Shown piece after piece: positions 29,148 through 39,510 of a stretch of 64,000 nt of DNA; the first letter of the stretch is position 1; each line of letters opens with the position of its first letter. The position numbers were made by a program, and so were the translations under genes. The stretch covers positions 3,391,199 through 3,455,198 of the forward strand of contig NZ_BSUO01000001.1 in assembly GCF_030161635.1 (NCBI RefSeq), given 5' to 3'. Origin of the DNA: Mobilicoccus caccae (GTDB lineage Bacteria; Actinomycetota; Actinomycetes; Actinomycetales; Dermatophilaceae). The notes under the pieces were generated by a model that was not told where the DNA came from, did not search any database, and saw only the letters and a list, made by a program, of their open reading frames with translations.

Positions 29148-29956
29148 GTGAACCTGTCTGCACTCGTGGAGGAGTGGCCCGTGGGGGCGGCGTGTGTCGC
29201 CGTCGCCACGCGCACGAACGGCGTCGTCGAGGTCCACGATGCCGGGGGCAGCTACCCGTGGGCGTCGGTCACGAAGATCGTGTCGGCGTTGACCGTGCTC
29301 GACGGGTGCCTCGAAGGCGTCGTGTCGCTCGAGGACGAGGTCGGACCCGACGGAGCCACGCTGCGGCACCTGCTCGGCCACGCCTCGGGGCTGTCGATGG
29401 ACTCCGACAAGATCCTCGCGCCCGTCGGGGAGCGCCGCATCTACTCCAACCGGGGCATCGACCTCGCCGCCGAACACCTCGCCGCCGCCACCGGACGTCC
29501 GTTCGTCGAGGAGATGGACGAGCGGGTCCTCGGGCTGCTCGACATGGACGACACCCGCCTCCACGGGCCGCCGGCGCACGGCATGGTCGGCACCATCGGC
29601 GATCTGGCGAAGCTGGCCGCCGAGCTCCTCTCCCCCACGCTGCTCATGCCACAGGCCGTCGAACTGGCGTCCGGTCTGGCCTACCCCGGGCTGGCCGGCG
29701 TACTGCCCGGCTTCGGCAGTCAGCGGCCCAACGACTGGGGGCTCGGGTGTGAGATCCGGGGCGAGAAGTCGCCGCACTGGACCGCGCCGGAGAACTCCCC
29801 CGCACGTTCGGGCACTTCGGGCAGTCGGGCAGCTTCTGCTGGGTCGACCCGGACGCCGGGGTGGCGTGCGTGAGCCTGTCCGACACGCCGTTCGGCGAGT
29901 GGGCCGCTCAGGCCTGGCCGCCGCTGTCCTCGGCGGTGCTCGCCGAGTACGCCTGA
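29148..29956 (+). CDS. Serine hydrolase, beta-lactamase/D-Ala carboxypeptidase fold (one frameshift)
   Basis: A class C beta-lactamase-like serine hydrolase, 269 aa restored, shorter than usual (350-400) and without a signal peptide, so cytosolic. The S-x-x-K nucleophile motif is ASVTKI; YSN (in RRIYSNRGIDL) is the second motif. The frame breaks at the C run 29797-29801; adding one C gives GHFGQSG, the HxG third motif, then WVDPDAGVACVSLSD to the stop at 29956. Without the repair the third motif is lost. The 3' end overlaps the convergent LysR gene by 49 bp. Substrate unknown. Confidence 0.8.
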
Positions 29957-30891
29957 TCCCCCGCAGGTTCCGGCTCCGGCTCCGGCTCCCCCAGCGGATC
30001 GACGCAGGTCGCCGTGCGGCACCGCGGGACGACGGTCGTCCGCCGCATCCGCTCGCACAACGCCTCCAGCGCCGGGCTCTGGTAGTGACCGGCCTCCCAG
30101 CAGCCGTAGAGGAACACCCCCAGACATCCGGAGGCGCCGTGCAGCGGATGCGCACGCAGCCCGAAGCGCGGTGGCTCCTCGCTCACGACACAGGGCAGAT
30201 CCCGTTGGACGGCCAATGCCTGCGCCATGATCGCCGTCTCCGCCTCGAGGATCGGGGCGCGCCTGGCGCTCATGGTGCGCAGCTCGCGGTCCAGGACGAT
30301 GCGGGAGGCGCTGCGGCGGGTCAGTCCGACGAAGTCGAAGTCGACCAACTGCCTCAGCGACACCGTCGCGTCACGCTCCCATGGGTCGCGGGCGGCCGGC
30401 ACCTGCACCGTCAGGTGGATCCACCGCACCGGCACCGTGACGAACTGCGGGTGCGGCGCGGGGTCGATCGTCAGCACCAGGTCGGCGGCGCCGGACTCGA
30501 GTTCGCGATACGGGTGTTCCGCCTCGATGACCCGCACCTGCGAACTGCCGAGTTGCCCGCAGGCGACCATCGGCGCCAGCACGTTGTCGAGCGTCGCCGC
30601 CAGACACGTGATGCGCAGGCCCGAGGGGTCGCGCGGGTCCACACCCGCGAACCGTTCGGCGGCCTCGGCGCGGGTCAACAGGTCGCGGACGATCGCGAGG
30701 AATCTCCGCCCCGCCGGCGTGAGGGTCAGGGCCTGCTTGCGCCGGTCGAAGAGGTCGACGCCGAGCTCACGTTCCAGGGCGCGGAGCTGTCGTGACACCG
30801 CCGGCTGCGCCACGTTGAGGTCGGCGGCGGCTGCGTTCGCCGACCCCAGTCGGGCGACCGCTTCGAAGTAGCGCAGCACCCGCAGCTCCAT
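29908..30891 (-). CDS. LysR-family transcriptional regulator
   Basis: 327 aa: N-terminal winged helix (MELRVLRYFEAVARLGSANA; VAQPAVSRQLRALERELG) and the periplasmic-binding-like effector domain. It is divergent from the MFS-aminotransferase pair, the classical LysR arrangement, so it probably activates that pair when it binds their substrate. ATG 30891 fits family N-termini; ATG 30918 adds nine residues. The C-terminus carries a low-complexity GEPEPEPEPAGD tail whose codons overlap the convergent serine hydrolase gene, so the true end may be shorter if an indel lies here. Confidence 0.88.
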   Translation of the reverse strand: MELRVLRYFEAVARLGSANAAAADLNVAQPAVSRQLRALERELGVDLFDRRKQALTLTPAGRRFLAIVRDLLTRAEAAERFAGVDPRDPSGLRITCLAATLDNVLAPMVACGQLGSSQVRVIEAEHPYRELESGAADLVLTIDPAPHPQFVTVPVRWIHLTVQVPAARDPWERDATVSLRQLVDFDFVGLTRRSASRIVLDRELRTMSARRAPILEAETAIMAQALAVQRDLPCVVSEEPPRFGLRAHPLHGASGCLGVFLYGCWEAGHYQSPALEALCERMRRTTVVPRCRTATCVDPLGEPEPEPEPAGDQAYSASTAEDSGGQA

Positions 30892-31086
30892 GGGCGGAGT
30901 GTAGGCGTGGGCGCTCATGCCCGACAGGCACCGGCGTTAGACCCGTTCGGACCGAGTTCGCCGCCCCCGTTGATCCGCGCTCGGTGCGCGCTCGATAGTC
31001 GAGGCAACGGACGGTCCTCATGGTTCCGGGTCACCCAATGGCGGGTCTGTGCCCGGTAGGGCCACGACTCCTTGGAGGCTCCCCAG

Positions 31087-32430
31087 ATGGCGACCGACAG
31101 CGTCCCCGGAACCCAGCCCGTCCACGACCCCAAGCGAGCGCGCCGCGCCGTGCTGGGGTCGGCGACCGGCGTGACGATCGAGTGGTACGACTTCTTCCTC
31201 TTCGGCAACACCGCGGCCATCGTGTTCGCGCCGCTGTTCTTCCCGGGCACCGACCCGATCGCCTCCCAGATCGGTGCGTTCGTGGCCTTCGCGCTCGGCT
31301 TCATCTTCAGGCCGATCGGCGCGGTGATCTTCGGCCAGCTCGGTGACAGGCTCGGGCGCAGGCGCACCCTCATCATCACCCTGCTCGTCATGGGCATCGC
31401 GACCTTCGCGATCGGCCTGCTGCCCCCGGTGGCGAGCGTGGGCATCCTCGCCCCGATCGCCCTCGCCGTCCTGCGCGCCTTCCAGGGCATCGCGGCCGGT
31501 GGCGAGTGGGCCGCCGCCTCGACGATGGCGGTCGAGAGCGCGCCGCCGGAGAAGCGGGCCCGCTACGCCTCCTACATCCAGCTCGGCTCGCCGCTCGGCA
31601 CCCTGCTCTCCAGCGGCGCGGTGGCCGCGGCCCTGCTCCTGCCCCACGAGGACTTCATGGCCTGGGGATGGCGTCTGCCCTACCTCGGCTCGGCCCTCCT
31701 CATCGCCATCGCGCTGTGGCTGCGTCTGCGCATGGAGGAGTCCCCCGAGTTCGAGGCGCGCCGTCAGCTCGGCGCCGACGTGGGCCGCAAGTCCCCGATC
31801 CTCCAGGTGTTCTAGGAGGTGCCCGGACGTCTGCTGCTCGGCATCGGCGCCTACCTGTACCTCACCGCGGGCTTCTTCATCATCACGACGTTCATGATCG
31901 GCTACGTCACGAACACCCTCAAGGGCTCCGCGGGTCCGCTGCTCACGGCCATCACCATCGGCGCGGCCATGCAGGTGCTCGTCGTGCTCATCAGCGGTCG
32001 CATCGCCGACCGCATCGGCGCCGGCCGCACGATCATCATCGGCTACCTCATCACCCTCGTCGGCGCCTTCCCGCTGTTCTGGATGATCGACACGAAGGAC
32101 CCGCGGTGGATGACGGTCGGCATGCTGTTGGCCCTCGGTCTCGGCAGTGTCGCCTACGCCCCCATCGGCGCCCTGTTCCGCCAGCTCTTCCCGGGCCGTC
32201 TGCTCGTGTCGTCGATGGCGCTGTCGAACAACATCGGCTCGCTGGTCTCCGGGTTCATGCCGACCATCGCCACGTTCGTCCTCGTCGCCACGGCCGGACG
32301 TTCGTGGGGTCCGGCGCTGCTGCTGTTCTCCATCGCCGGCATCTCCCTGACCAGCTCGATCGTCATCTGGCGGCTGGTCGAGCGCGAGAAGGCGCTCGGC
32401 GGCGCCGACGTCACCGTGAAGGAGAAGTGA
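31087..32430 (+). CDS. MFS metabolite:H+ symporter with in-frame amber stop
   Basis: A major facilitator of the MHS (ShiA/proline-betaine/dicarboxylate) type, 447 codons. VTIEWYDFFLFGNTAAIVFAP is the family-typical TM1, followed by GQLGDRLGRRRTLI (MFS signature) and GGEWAAASTMAVESA. At codon 243 (31813-31815) a TAG interrupts the same frame after SPILQVF, in the central cytosolic loop. The second half then continues undisturbed (VPGRLLLGIGAYLYL...) with six more helices. A single A-to-T change from AAG (Lys) would explain it. ATG 31087 has GGAGG at good spacing. It may be a recent nonsense mutation, a base-call error, or two halves (GTG 31819 has AGGAG just before it). Confidence 0.85.
31813..31815 (+). 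other. In-frame TAG within the MFS gene
   Basis: The frame is identical before and after this codon, so this is a substitution, unlike the indels elsewhere in the window. It sits between TM6 and TM7. Confidence 0.85.
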
Positions 32431-32431
32431 C

Positions 32432-33601
32432 GTGGCCACCATCGACTACGCACGCCGCGTCGAGTCCTACTACCCCTCCAAGGTGCGGGAGGTCTTCGCG
32501 CTGGCCGCCAAGCCGGACATGATCTCCTTCGCCGGCGGGGCCCCGGCCCTCGACGACCTCGACTTCGACTTCCTCGCCGACGCCTCGGCCCGCATCCTGC
32601 GCGAACAGGGCCGGGCTGCGTTGCAGTACAGCATCGGTCAGGGGGTCCCGGTCCTGCGTGAGGCGATCACGCAGGTGATGAGCCTGGAGGGGATGACGGC
32701 GGAGGCGAACCGGCAGGTCGTCACCGTCGGTAGCCAGTTCGCCCTCAACCTCGTGGCCCAGAACTTCGTCGACCCCGGCGACGTCGTCCTCGCCGAGTCG
32801 CCCTCCTACGCGGGCGGCATGGCGGTCTTCCGCGCCTACGAGGGCGAGGTGCGCCAGGTCGCCACCGACGCCGACGGACTCGTGCCCGCGGCGGAGGGTC
32901 GACGCTGCCGGCTGGTGTACACGATCCCGACCTACCAGAACCCGGGCGGCACGCTCATGCCCGAGCACTGCCGCGTCGAGCTCATGGAGATCTGCGAGCG
33001 GCACGACGTGTACGTCATCGAGGACAACCCGTACGGGCTCCTCGGGTTCGACGGAGCCACGCACCGCGCGTTGAAGGCCGACCACCCCGAGCGGGTGTTC
33101 TACCTGGGCTCGTTCTCCAAGATCTTCGCCCCCGGGCTGCGGCTGGGGTGGGTCGACCCGCCCGCCGAGCACGTCGCGATGCTCGTGGGCACCAACGAGA
33201 CCGGTGTGCTCAACCCGCCGACGTTCACCCAGCTGCTGGTGGCGGCGTACCTGCGCGACGACGGCTGGCAGGACGCGCTCGGCCACATGCGGCAGGTGTA
33301 CGCGCGCAAGGCCGGGGTCATGGTCGACGCGCTGCGTGAGCACATGCCCGCGGGAGTCACCTGGAACGACGTGGCCGGCGGGTTCTACGTGTGGCTCACC
33401 CTGCCCGAGCACGTCGACGCGTACGACATGGTGGCCCCGGCCATCGACCGCGGCGTGGTCTACGTGCCCGGCGTGGCGTTCTACGTCGACGGACGCGGCA
33501 CCCACGAGCTGCGCATGTCCTTCTGCCTGCCCAGCACCGAGCAGATCGCGACCGGGGTGGAGGTGCTCGCCGACGTCCTCCGGCAGGAGAGCGCTCGCTG
33601 A
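32432..33601 (+). CDS. PLP-dependent aminotransferase (2-aminoadipate type, class I/II)
   Basis: Fold-type I aminotransferase of the LysN/MocR-catalytic type, 389 aa, without a DNA-binding domain. It shows ISFAGGAPALDDLDF, a Tyr/Pro-rich cofactor region PTYQNPGGTL, YVIEDNPYGLL, and the Schiff-base lysine in LGSFSKIFAPGLRLGW. GTG 32432 starts 2 nt after the transporter stop, with AAGGAG at 8 nt, so transport and transamination of one amino or keto acid are probably linked. It may act on a branched or aromatic amino acid or 2-aminoadipate; which one is not visible. Confidence 0.9.
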   Translation: MATIDYARRVESYYPSKVREVFALAAKPDMISFAGGAPALDDLDFDFLADASARILREQGRAALQYSIGQGVPVLREAITQVMSLEGMTAEANRQVVTVGSQFALNLVAQNFVDPGDVVLAESPSYAGGMAVFRAYEGEVRQVATDADGLVPAAEGRRCRLVYTIPTYQNPGGTLMPEHCRVELMEICERHDVYVIEDNPYGLLGFDGATHRALKADHPERVFYLGSFSKIFAPGLRLGWVDPPAEHVAMLVGTNETGVLNPPTFTQLLVAAYLRDDGWQDALGHMRQVYARKAGVMVDALREHMPAGVTWNDVAGGFYVWLTLPEHVDAYDMVAPAIDRGVVYVPGVAFYVDGRGTHELRMSFCLPSTEQIATGVEVLADVLRQESAR

Positions 33602-33726
33602 GCTCCCGCCGGAGGCCCCGGCGCAGCGCCCGAACGACGCTGCGCCGTCCCGGGATTCCTCGAATCCGCCTCCACGGGGGCGTAGCCTGGCGGCGCCGGT
33701 GATCATCGACACCTCGGGGGTATCCC

Positions 33727-34629
33727 ATGCACCGCTTCGTTCGCGCACTCTCCGTGGCGGCCGCCGCGCCCTTGCTCGCCTCGGCGGTGACTCCGGCTGC
33801 TCCGGCCGGCGCGGCCCCGCAGGCGCCCACGCCTGCGCCGCGGCATTGTCTCGCCGAGTTCACGACGACCGACCGGGCGGGCACGCTCACCACGGTCTTC
33901 CACGACGACCGCCGCTTCGGGACCTTTCCGCTGAAGGGCACGAAGGTCAGCCCGGCGCCGCGCTTCGTCGAGCCGATGAACTACGAGCCGTCGGCGATGA
34001 CCGTGCCGAGCATGGTGGTCACGCGGACGGGAATCCTGCAGTCGCAGAAGCACACCGTAGTGGAGTCCGACGGTGACACCCCGGTGTGGCGCACGCAGGC
34101 CCCCAAGCGGATCGGCCACGGCTGGGCCTCGGTGCGCGACATCGCGATCCCCGACGACCTCACCGCGCCGTACTTCTTCGCCGTCACCGGCGACCGCCTC
34201 AACCGGTACACGCTGCGCGTCACCCGCGCCGGCGACGTCGGTGTGCGCACCGCGCCGCACGCCGCGACCGCCGGGTTCTCGGGCGTTCGCAGCCTCACCT
34301 GGACGCGCGACACCGTCGCGAGCGGCGTGCGCGCCGACGTCCTGCTGGGTCTGCGCGGCGGCGAACTCGTCGAGTACGTCGTGCCCCGCAAGACCAACCC
34401 GCGCGTGACCACCCGGGTGCTCGCCCGCAGCGGGTGGGGCGGGGTCGGCACCATCGACGCGGGCCTGTGCTTCACCGACGGCCGCGACACCGCGGTGCCC
34501 ACAGCCACCACGCCGATCCTCGGACGCGTCGGCCGCGACGTCCGCCTCTACGTCGACCGCGACAACACCGACGGCTCCGGGCGCGACATCGCCAATCACG
34601 GCCGCATCGGCACCTGGCCTCCGGCCTGA
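33727..34629 (+). CDS. Secreted protein of unknown function
   Basis: Not recognised. 300 aa with a Sec signal peptide (cleavage near AGAAPQA, residue about 30). The mature part is beta-rich with repeated blade-like segments (GHGWASVRDIAIPDDL; GFSGVRSLTWTRDT; SGWGGVGTIDAGLCFTDG), suggesting a small beta-propeller or tachylectin-like fold. A TAGCCT -10 box (33683-33688) and a GGGGG ribosome site precede the ATG. No neighbour hints at a role: aminotransferase upstream, HAD hydrolase convergent. Confidence 0.75.
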   Translation: MHRFVRALSVAAAAPLLASAVTPAAPAGAAPQAPTPAPRHCLAEFTTTDRAGTLTTVFHDDRRFGTFPLKGTKVSPAPRFVEPMNYEPSAMTVPSMVVTRTGILQSQKHTVVESDGDTPVWRTQAPKRIGHGWASVRDIAIPDDLTAPYFFAVTGDRLNRYTLRVTRAGDVGVRTAPHAATAGFSGVRSLTWTRDTVASGVRADVLLGLRGGELVEYVVPRKTNPRVTTRVLARSGWGGVGTIDAGLCFTDGRDTAVPTATTPILGRVGRDVRLYVDRDNTDGSGRDIANHGRIGTWPPA

Positions 34630-34690
34630 TCGGTACCCCTGAGCCGCGCCGTTCGGGTCTCGTGCCCGGGGACGACGTCGAACCGGGTCC

Positions 34691-35539
34691 CTACGTGAGC
34701 AGCGGCAGCAGCGCGCGGGCGACACCGTCGGCGTCGTTGGGGCCGCAGACGTCGCTCGCGGCGGCGAGCACCGACTCCGGCGCGCCCTGCACCGCGAAGG
34801 ATCGTCCGGCCCATTCCAGCATCGGGATGTCGTTGGGCATGTCGCCGAAGGCCCAGACCTGCGCGGCGTCGATGCCGTGCCGGTCGCACCAGGTGGCCAG
34901 CGCGCTCGCCTTGCTCACCCCGACCGGTCCGATCTCGGCGAGCCCGACGGCTCCCGAGTAGCTGACGACGGCGCGGTCGCCCACGATGTCCTGCACCCGC
35001 GCGAGGAACGCGAGCGTCTCGGTGTTCTCGCCGGCCGGGCCGGGGCCTTCGAGCACGTCGCCGCCGGGGATGCGCGCGAGCAGCTTGCCGACGCCGTCGA
35101 GGCCGGTCTCCTCGAGCGCCCCGTACGTGGCGACGGCCGGGACGAAGGCCGGGTTCACCGGGCCGTACTCGTGCTCGAGGTGCATGCCCGCGGCGTGTTC
35201 CAGCGCGAACCCGATGCGGGGGATCTCGCGGCGCAGGTCGGCGGCCAGCGCGACCACGTCCTCGAGTCCGATGAGGTCGGCGTGGACGACCTCGCGGGCC
35301 GCGACGTCGTAGAGGAAGGCGCCGTTGGCGCAGATGGCGTGGCCGTGACCGCCGACGGCGTCGGCGAGGTCGTCGAGCCAGCGCGGTGGGCGCGCGGTGA
35401 CGAAGAGGGTCTCGATGCCCCGGTCCCACACCCGCTGCAGCACGTCGCGGGTGAAGGGGGTCACCTCACCGGCCGGGTCCAGCAGGGTGCCGTCCAGATC
35501 CGTCGCGACCAGCCGCGGACGATCGGCGGCGGGGATCAC
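34691..35539 (-). CDS. HAD-superfamily hydrolase, Cof type
   Basis: A cap-IIB HAD phosphatase, 282 aa. Motif I LVATDLDGTLLD carries the nucleophile Asp and the acid/base Asp. Motif II is ETLFVTARPPRW, Lys is in VSKASAL, and motif IV is WAFGDMPNDIPML. These enzymes dephosphorylate sugar phosphates or cofactors; the substrate is not predictable. Start GTG 35539 has GGAGGA at good spacing and overlaps the stop of the K+ channel gene (GTGA), so it belongs to that operon. Confidence 0.9.
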   Translation of the reverse strand: MIPAADRPRLVATDLDGTLLDPAGEVTPFTRDVLQRVWDRGIETLFVTARPPRWLDDLADAVGGHGHAICANGAFLYDVAAREVVHADLIGLEDVVALAADLRREIPRIGFALEHAAGMHLEHEYGPVNPAFVPAVATYGALEETGLDGVGKLLARIPGGDVLEGPGPAGENTETLAFLARVQDIVGDRAVVSYSGAVGLAEIGPVGVSKASALATWCDRHGIDAAQVWAFGDMPNDIPMLEWAGRSFAVQGAPESVLAAASDVCGPNDADGVARALLPLLT

Positions 35540-37271
35540 GGCTCCTCCCTTCGGCCGGCGACGATCCGCCACAGCCACGTCTTGGGCACCTGCCGACCGG
35601 TGGTGAGGTACCGGAGCGTGGAGTCCTCGAAGAGTGCCGAGGACAACAGGGAGAACCCGCGCCGGCGGCCGGCCAGGAGGATCTCGTCGCCCGCGCGCAG
35701 CGGAGTGTCCTCCCCGGGGACGAAGGTGAGCTCCTCGCCGCGCAGGATCGCGAGGGCCGCGACCTCGACGTGGGCGGTGCGGTCGTCGGGGTCGCGCAGG
35801 AGGTCACCGAGCGTGAGCTCGTGATGGCGCAGCCACCGGACCGCCGCGGGCGCGTCCTTGGTGGTGAGTCGCAGCCGGGTCGTCCCGGGTGTGCGTTCAC
35901 CGCAGCGCGCGACGAGCAGGTCGAGGACGCGAGCCCCCACTCGTCGTCCTGGGTGAGGGCGTGCTCGACGAAACTCCAGCTCAGAGGCGTGACGACCCGC
36001 GCGAGGACCTCGCGGGCCACCAGGTCGGTGGGCACGTAGACCGAGTCGGGGCTGAACGCCTCGAGCAGGGCGGAGTTGGTCGTGCGGTGCTGGCGGATCG
36101 CGATGAACGCGTCCGGGCTCTCCAGTCGGGCCCGGGCGGCGTACGCGAGGTTGGTGGCGTCGAGATCGGAGCCGGCCACGAACCCCGAGAGGCCCTGCAG
36201 ATCGGGTGGCTCGTCGTCGGGATCGGCGAGTGCCACGTCGAGCCCCGAGGTCTCGAGGTCGTGGCACACCTCCTGCCCGAACCGCCCGTCGGCCAACACG
36301 ATCCATCGCCCGCCCGACAGGCCCTCCCGCGGCGCCGAAAGTTCGGTGCCGCCGGGGGCCATGAGCCAGTCCACCAGCCGGCTCACCACCGGGCGCTCGA
36401 GAGCGAGGACGAGGAACGCGCCGTAGTGGTCGTCGGGGTTGATGACGGCAGCGGGACCGAAGTCGGTCATGTGCCCGGCGTGCGTGCGGTTTCCGGCGCG
36501 CGCGATGACCGGCAGCTCAGGACGCAGGAGGTGTCCGCTCATGACCACGGCGAGGTTGGCGTCGTCGTCGTCGGTCACCGCGACGACGCCCTCGCAGCGG
36601 GGGTGACCGAGGCCGGCGAGTCCGAGCATCGCCGGGTCGCGGACGTCGCCCTCCAGGGCGGGGGCGTCGCGCATGAGCTGGTCGGTGGCGAGCGCTTCGA
36701 GCCGCTCCTGCCTCTCGTCGACGACGACGAAGGCACGGCCGAGATCGTCCAACGCCCGGCACACGGCCCGTCCGGTCTGCCCGTACCCGCACACGATGAG
36801 GAACGGTTCGGGCATGCGAGCGACTCGGCGACGGAACGACTGACGGTGCCGGGCGTCCTGGAACGCGGTGTCCTGGAGAATCGCGAAGAGCGCGCCGATG
36901 GAGTACGCCCAGACCGTCACGGATCCGTAGATCGACGCTGTCATCCACATCCGCTGCGCGGTGTTGAAGGCGTAGGGGATCTCACCGAAGCCGATCGTCG
37001 TCGCCGTGTACGACATGACGTAGAACGCCTCGAACGGTTTCAGGGTGTAGGGATTTCCGTCGGCATCGATCCCGGGGATCATGCTGAGTCCCGCCACCGA
37101 GATCGTCAGGACGACGACGACCGCCACCAGCGGTCCACGCATCCGCTGCAGCATGAGGAAGACGACGTCGGTGCCGGCCAGGTACTCCGGAACCTCGACG
37201 CGCGCCCGCCGTAGCCGCGGACGCCGACCCTTGTGGGCCTTCGTCGACAGCAGCAGCAGCGGGTTGGCCAT
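35536..37271 (-). CDS. K+ channel with tandem TrkA-N (RCK) domains (one frameshift)
   Basis: A two-TM potassium channel with cytosolic regulation, 578 aa restored. TM1 VVVVLTISVAGLSMIPG, selectivity filter TTIGFGE, TM2. Then a first TrkA-N Rossmann domain (FLIVCGYGQTGRAVCRAL) and a second Rossmann-like domain (RWIVLADGRFGQEVC). The C-terminal part holds TrkA-C-like domains and ends GRREEP. The frame breaks in the C run 35934-35938 (after DDEWG); one base restores RVLDLLVARCGERT. The small DUF6394 gene lies 3 bp upstream, the HAD gene overlaps downstream. Ligand sensing (NAD(H) or nucleotide) is expected from the GxGxxG motif. Confidence 0.9.
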
Positions 37272-37274
37272 GAC

Positions 37275-37661
37275 TCAGCGGCGGCGGAACGAGATCGTCT
37301 CGGAGACGAGCAGGACGACGGAGACGAGGTTGGCCAGCAGCGCCCCACCCGAGAGGGACACGATGCTCGCCATCTGGTGGCCGGCGACGTCGGCGCCCGA
37401 GCCGCCGGTGATGAGGATCCACACCACCGCGGCGGCGATGAGCTGGATGTCGGCGACGAGCGACGTGGCCAGATGCACGGCGCCGACCTGGGTGCGGTCA
37501 CCGAACTTGAGGATGGTCGCGATGATGTTGACGACGACCGCGGCGTACAGCTCCACGATGTTGTGGACCTGAGGGTTGGTCATGTCGCCGAGGAAGAAGC
37601 CGAAGTTCAGCGTCGCCGCCAGCAGGACGAAGAATCCGAAGACGACTTTCTCGAGGTTCAC
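37275..37661 (-). CDS. DUF6394 membrane protein
   Basis: A 128-aa membrane protein (VNLEKVVFGFFVLLAATLNF, three to four hydrophobic segments: LYAAVVVNIIATILKFG; IQLIAAAVVWILI; SGGALLANLVSVVLLV). In other bacteria DUF6394 genes sit next to K+-channel genes, as here, so an accessory role for the channel is likely but unproven. GTG 37661 matches the family start; GTG 37670 (three more residues) is an alternative. First gene of the channel operon. Confidence 0.85.
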   Translation of the reverse strand: MNLEKVVFGFFVLLAATLNFGFFLGDMTNPQVHNIVELYAAVVVNIIATILKFGDRTQVGAVHLATSLVADIQLIAAAVVWILITGGSGADVAGHQMASIVSLSGGALLANLVSVVLLVSETISFRRR

Positions 37662-37724
37662 CCACCCCACGATAGGGCGCGGGCGCTCGATCGACCGGTA
37701 GGTGAGCCCGGCAAGAGGACAACG

Positions 37725-37766
37725 GCTGCGCGCCGGGCCCGATCGAGGTCGGACCCGGCGCGCAGC
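37725..37766 (-). terminator. asd terminator hairpin
   Basis: A 13-bp perfect stem GCTGCGCGCCGGG/CCCGGCGCGCAGC with further pairing in the 16-nt loop, 15 bp past the asd stop. Confidence 0.75.
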
Positions 37767-37781
37767 TCGACGCGTTCGTGC

Positions 37782-38956
<1,175 letters not shown>

Positions 38957-39004
38957 GGGGGGACGAGACGCAGGCCCCGTGGGTGCGTTGCGGCTGAGGT
39001 CGGG

Positions 39005-39322
39005 TCAGAAGGCGTCGGTGGCGCAGGAGGCGAAGGCGATGGCGAGCGAGGCGACCGCCGTGGCGAGCCCGATCCGGCAGAGCAGGCGTGGCGTGCGCGA
39101 GGTCGACGCGGTCGACCCGCCGTCGCGGGCGGCGACGAGGGCCGCGACCCCGGCGAGGACGACGAGCATGAGGTGCAGCAGCGGGAGCGAGAGCGCCGGT
39201 ATCGAGAGCAGTCCGGCCGCGATGCAGACGACCGGCCAGCGCGGGGCGGTCGCGCGCACCGGCTCGCTCTCGTGCACGTTCTCGACCGGCCCGTGTAAGG
39301 AGTCCGAACCGATGCTCGACAT
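39005..39322 (-). CDS. Small membrane protein (105 aa)
   Basis: Not recognised. Residues 30-65 form a hydrophobic hairpin (WPVVCIAAGLLSIPALSL, LLHLMLVVLAGVAALVAA), and a third helix lies near the C-terminus (IGLATAVASLAIAFASC). A GGGGGA ribosome site lies 5 nt before ATG 39322. No partner gene; the upstream 190 bp is plain intergenic sequence. Moderately likely to be real given codon use and ribosome site. Confidence 0.55.
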   Translation of the reverse strand: MSSIGSDSLHGPVENVHESEPVRATAPRWPVVCIAAGLLSIPALSLPLLHLMLVVLAGVAALVAARDGGSTASTSRTPRLLCRIGLATAVASLAIAFASCATDAF

Positions 39323-39510
39323 GAGATCCCCCGATCTTCCCCTGCCCCCGTTCAGGGGGCCGGCGACTCTGGTGAGCGCCGTCGACTCGAGCGTACGTCT
39401 GCGCAGCTCATCGGCGCGTCAGCCGCGAGGCCACAGTCTCGCCGCAGGGGGTCCTCCCACAGACCTAGGCCGTCTACGACTTTCGGCGGAGGCGGGGTGA
39501 GTACGCGGAC

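Noticed and set aside
31813..31815. Amber codon as pyrrolysine or other recoding site
   Set aside because: No supporting element or family precedent in MFS transporters; a point change or miscall is simpler.
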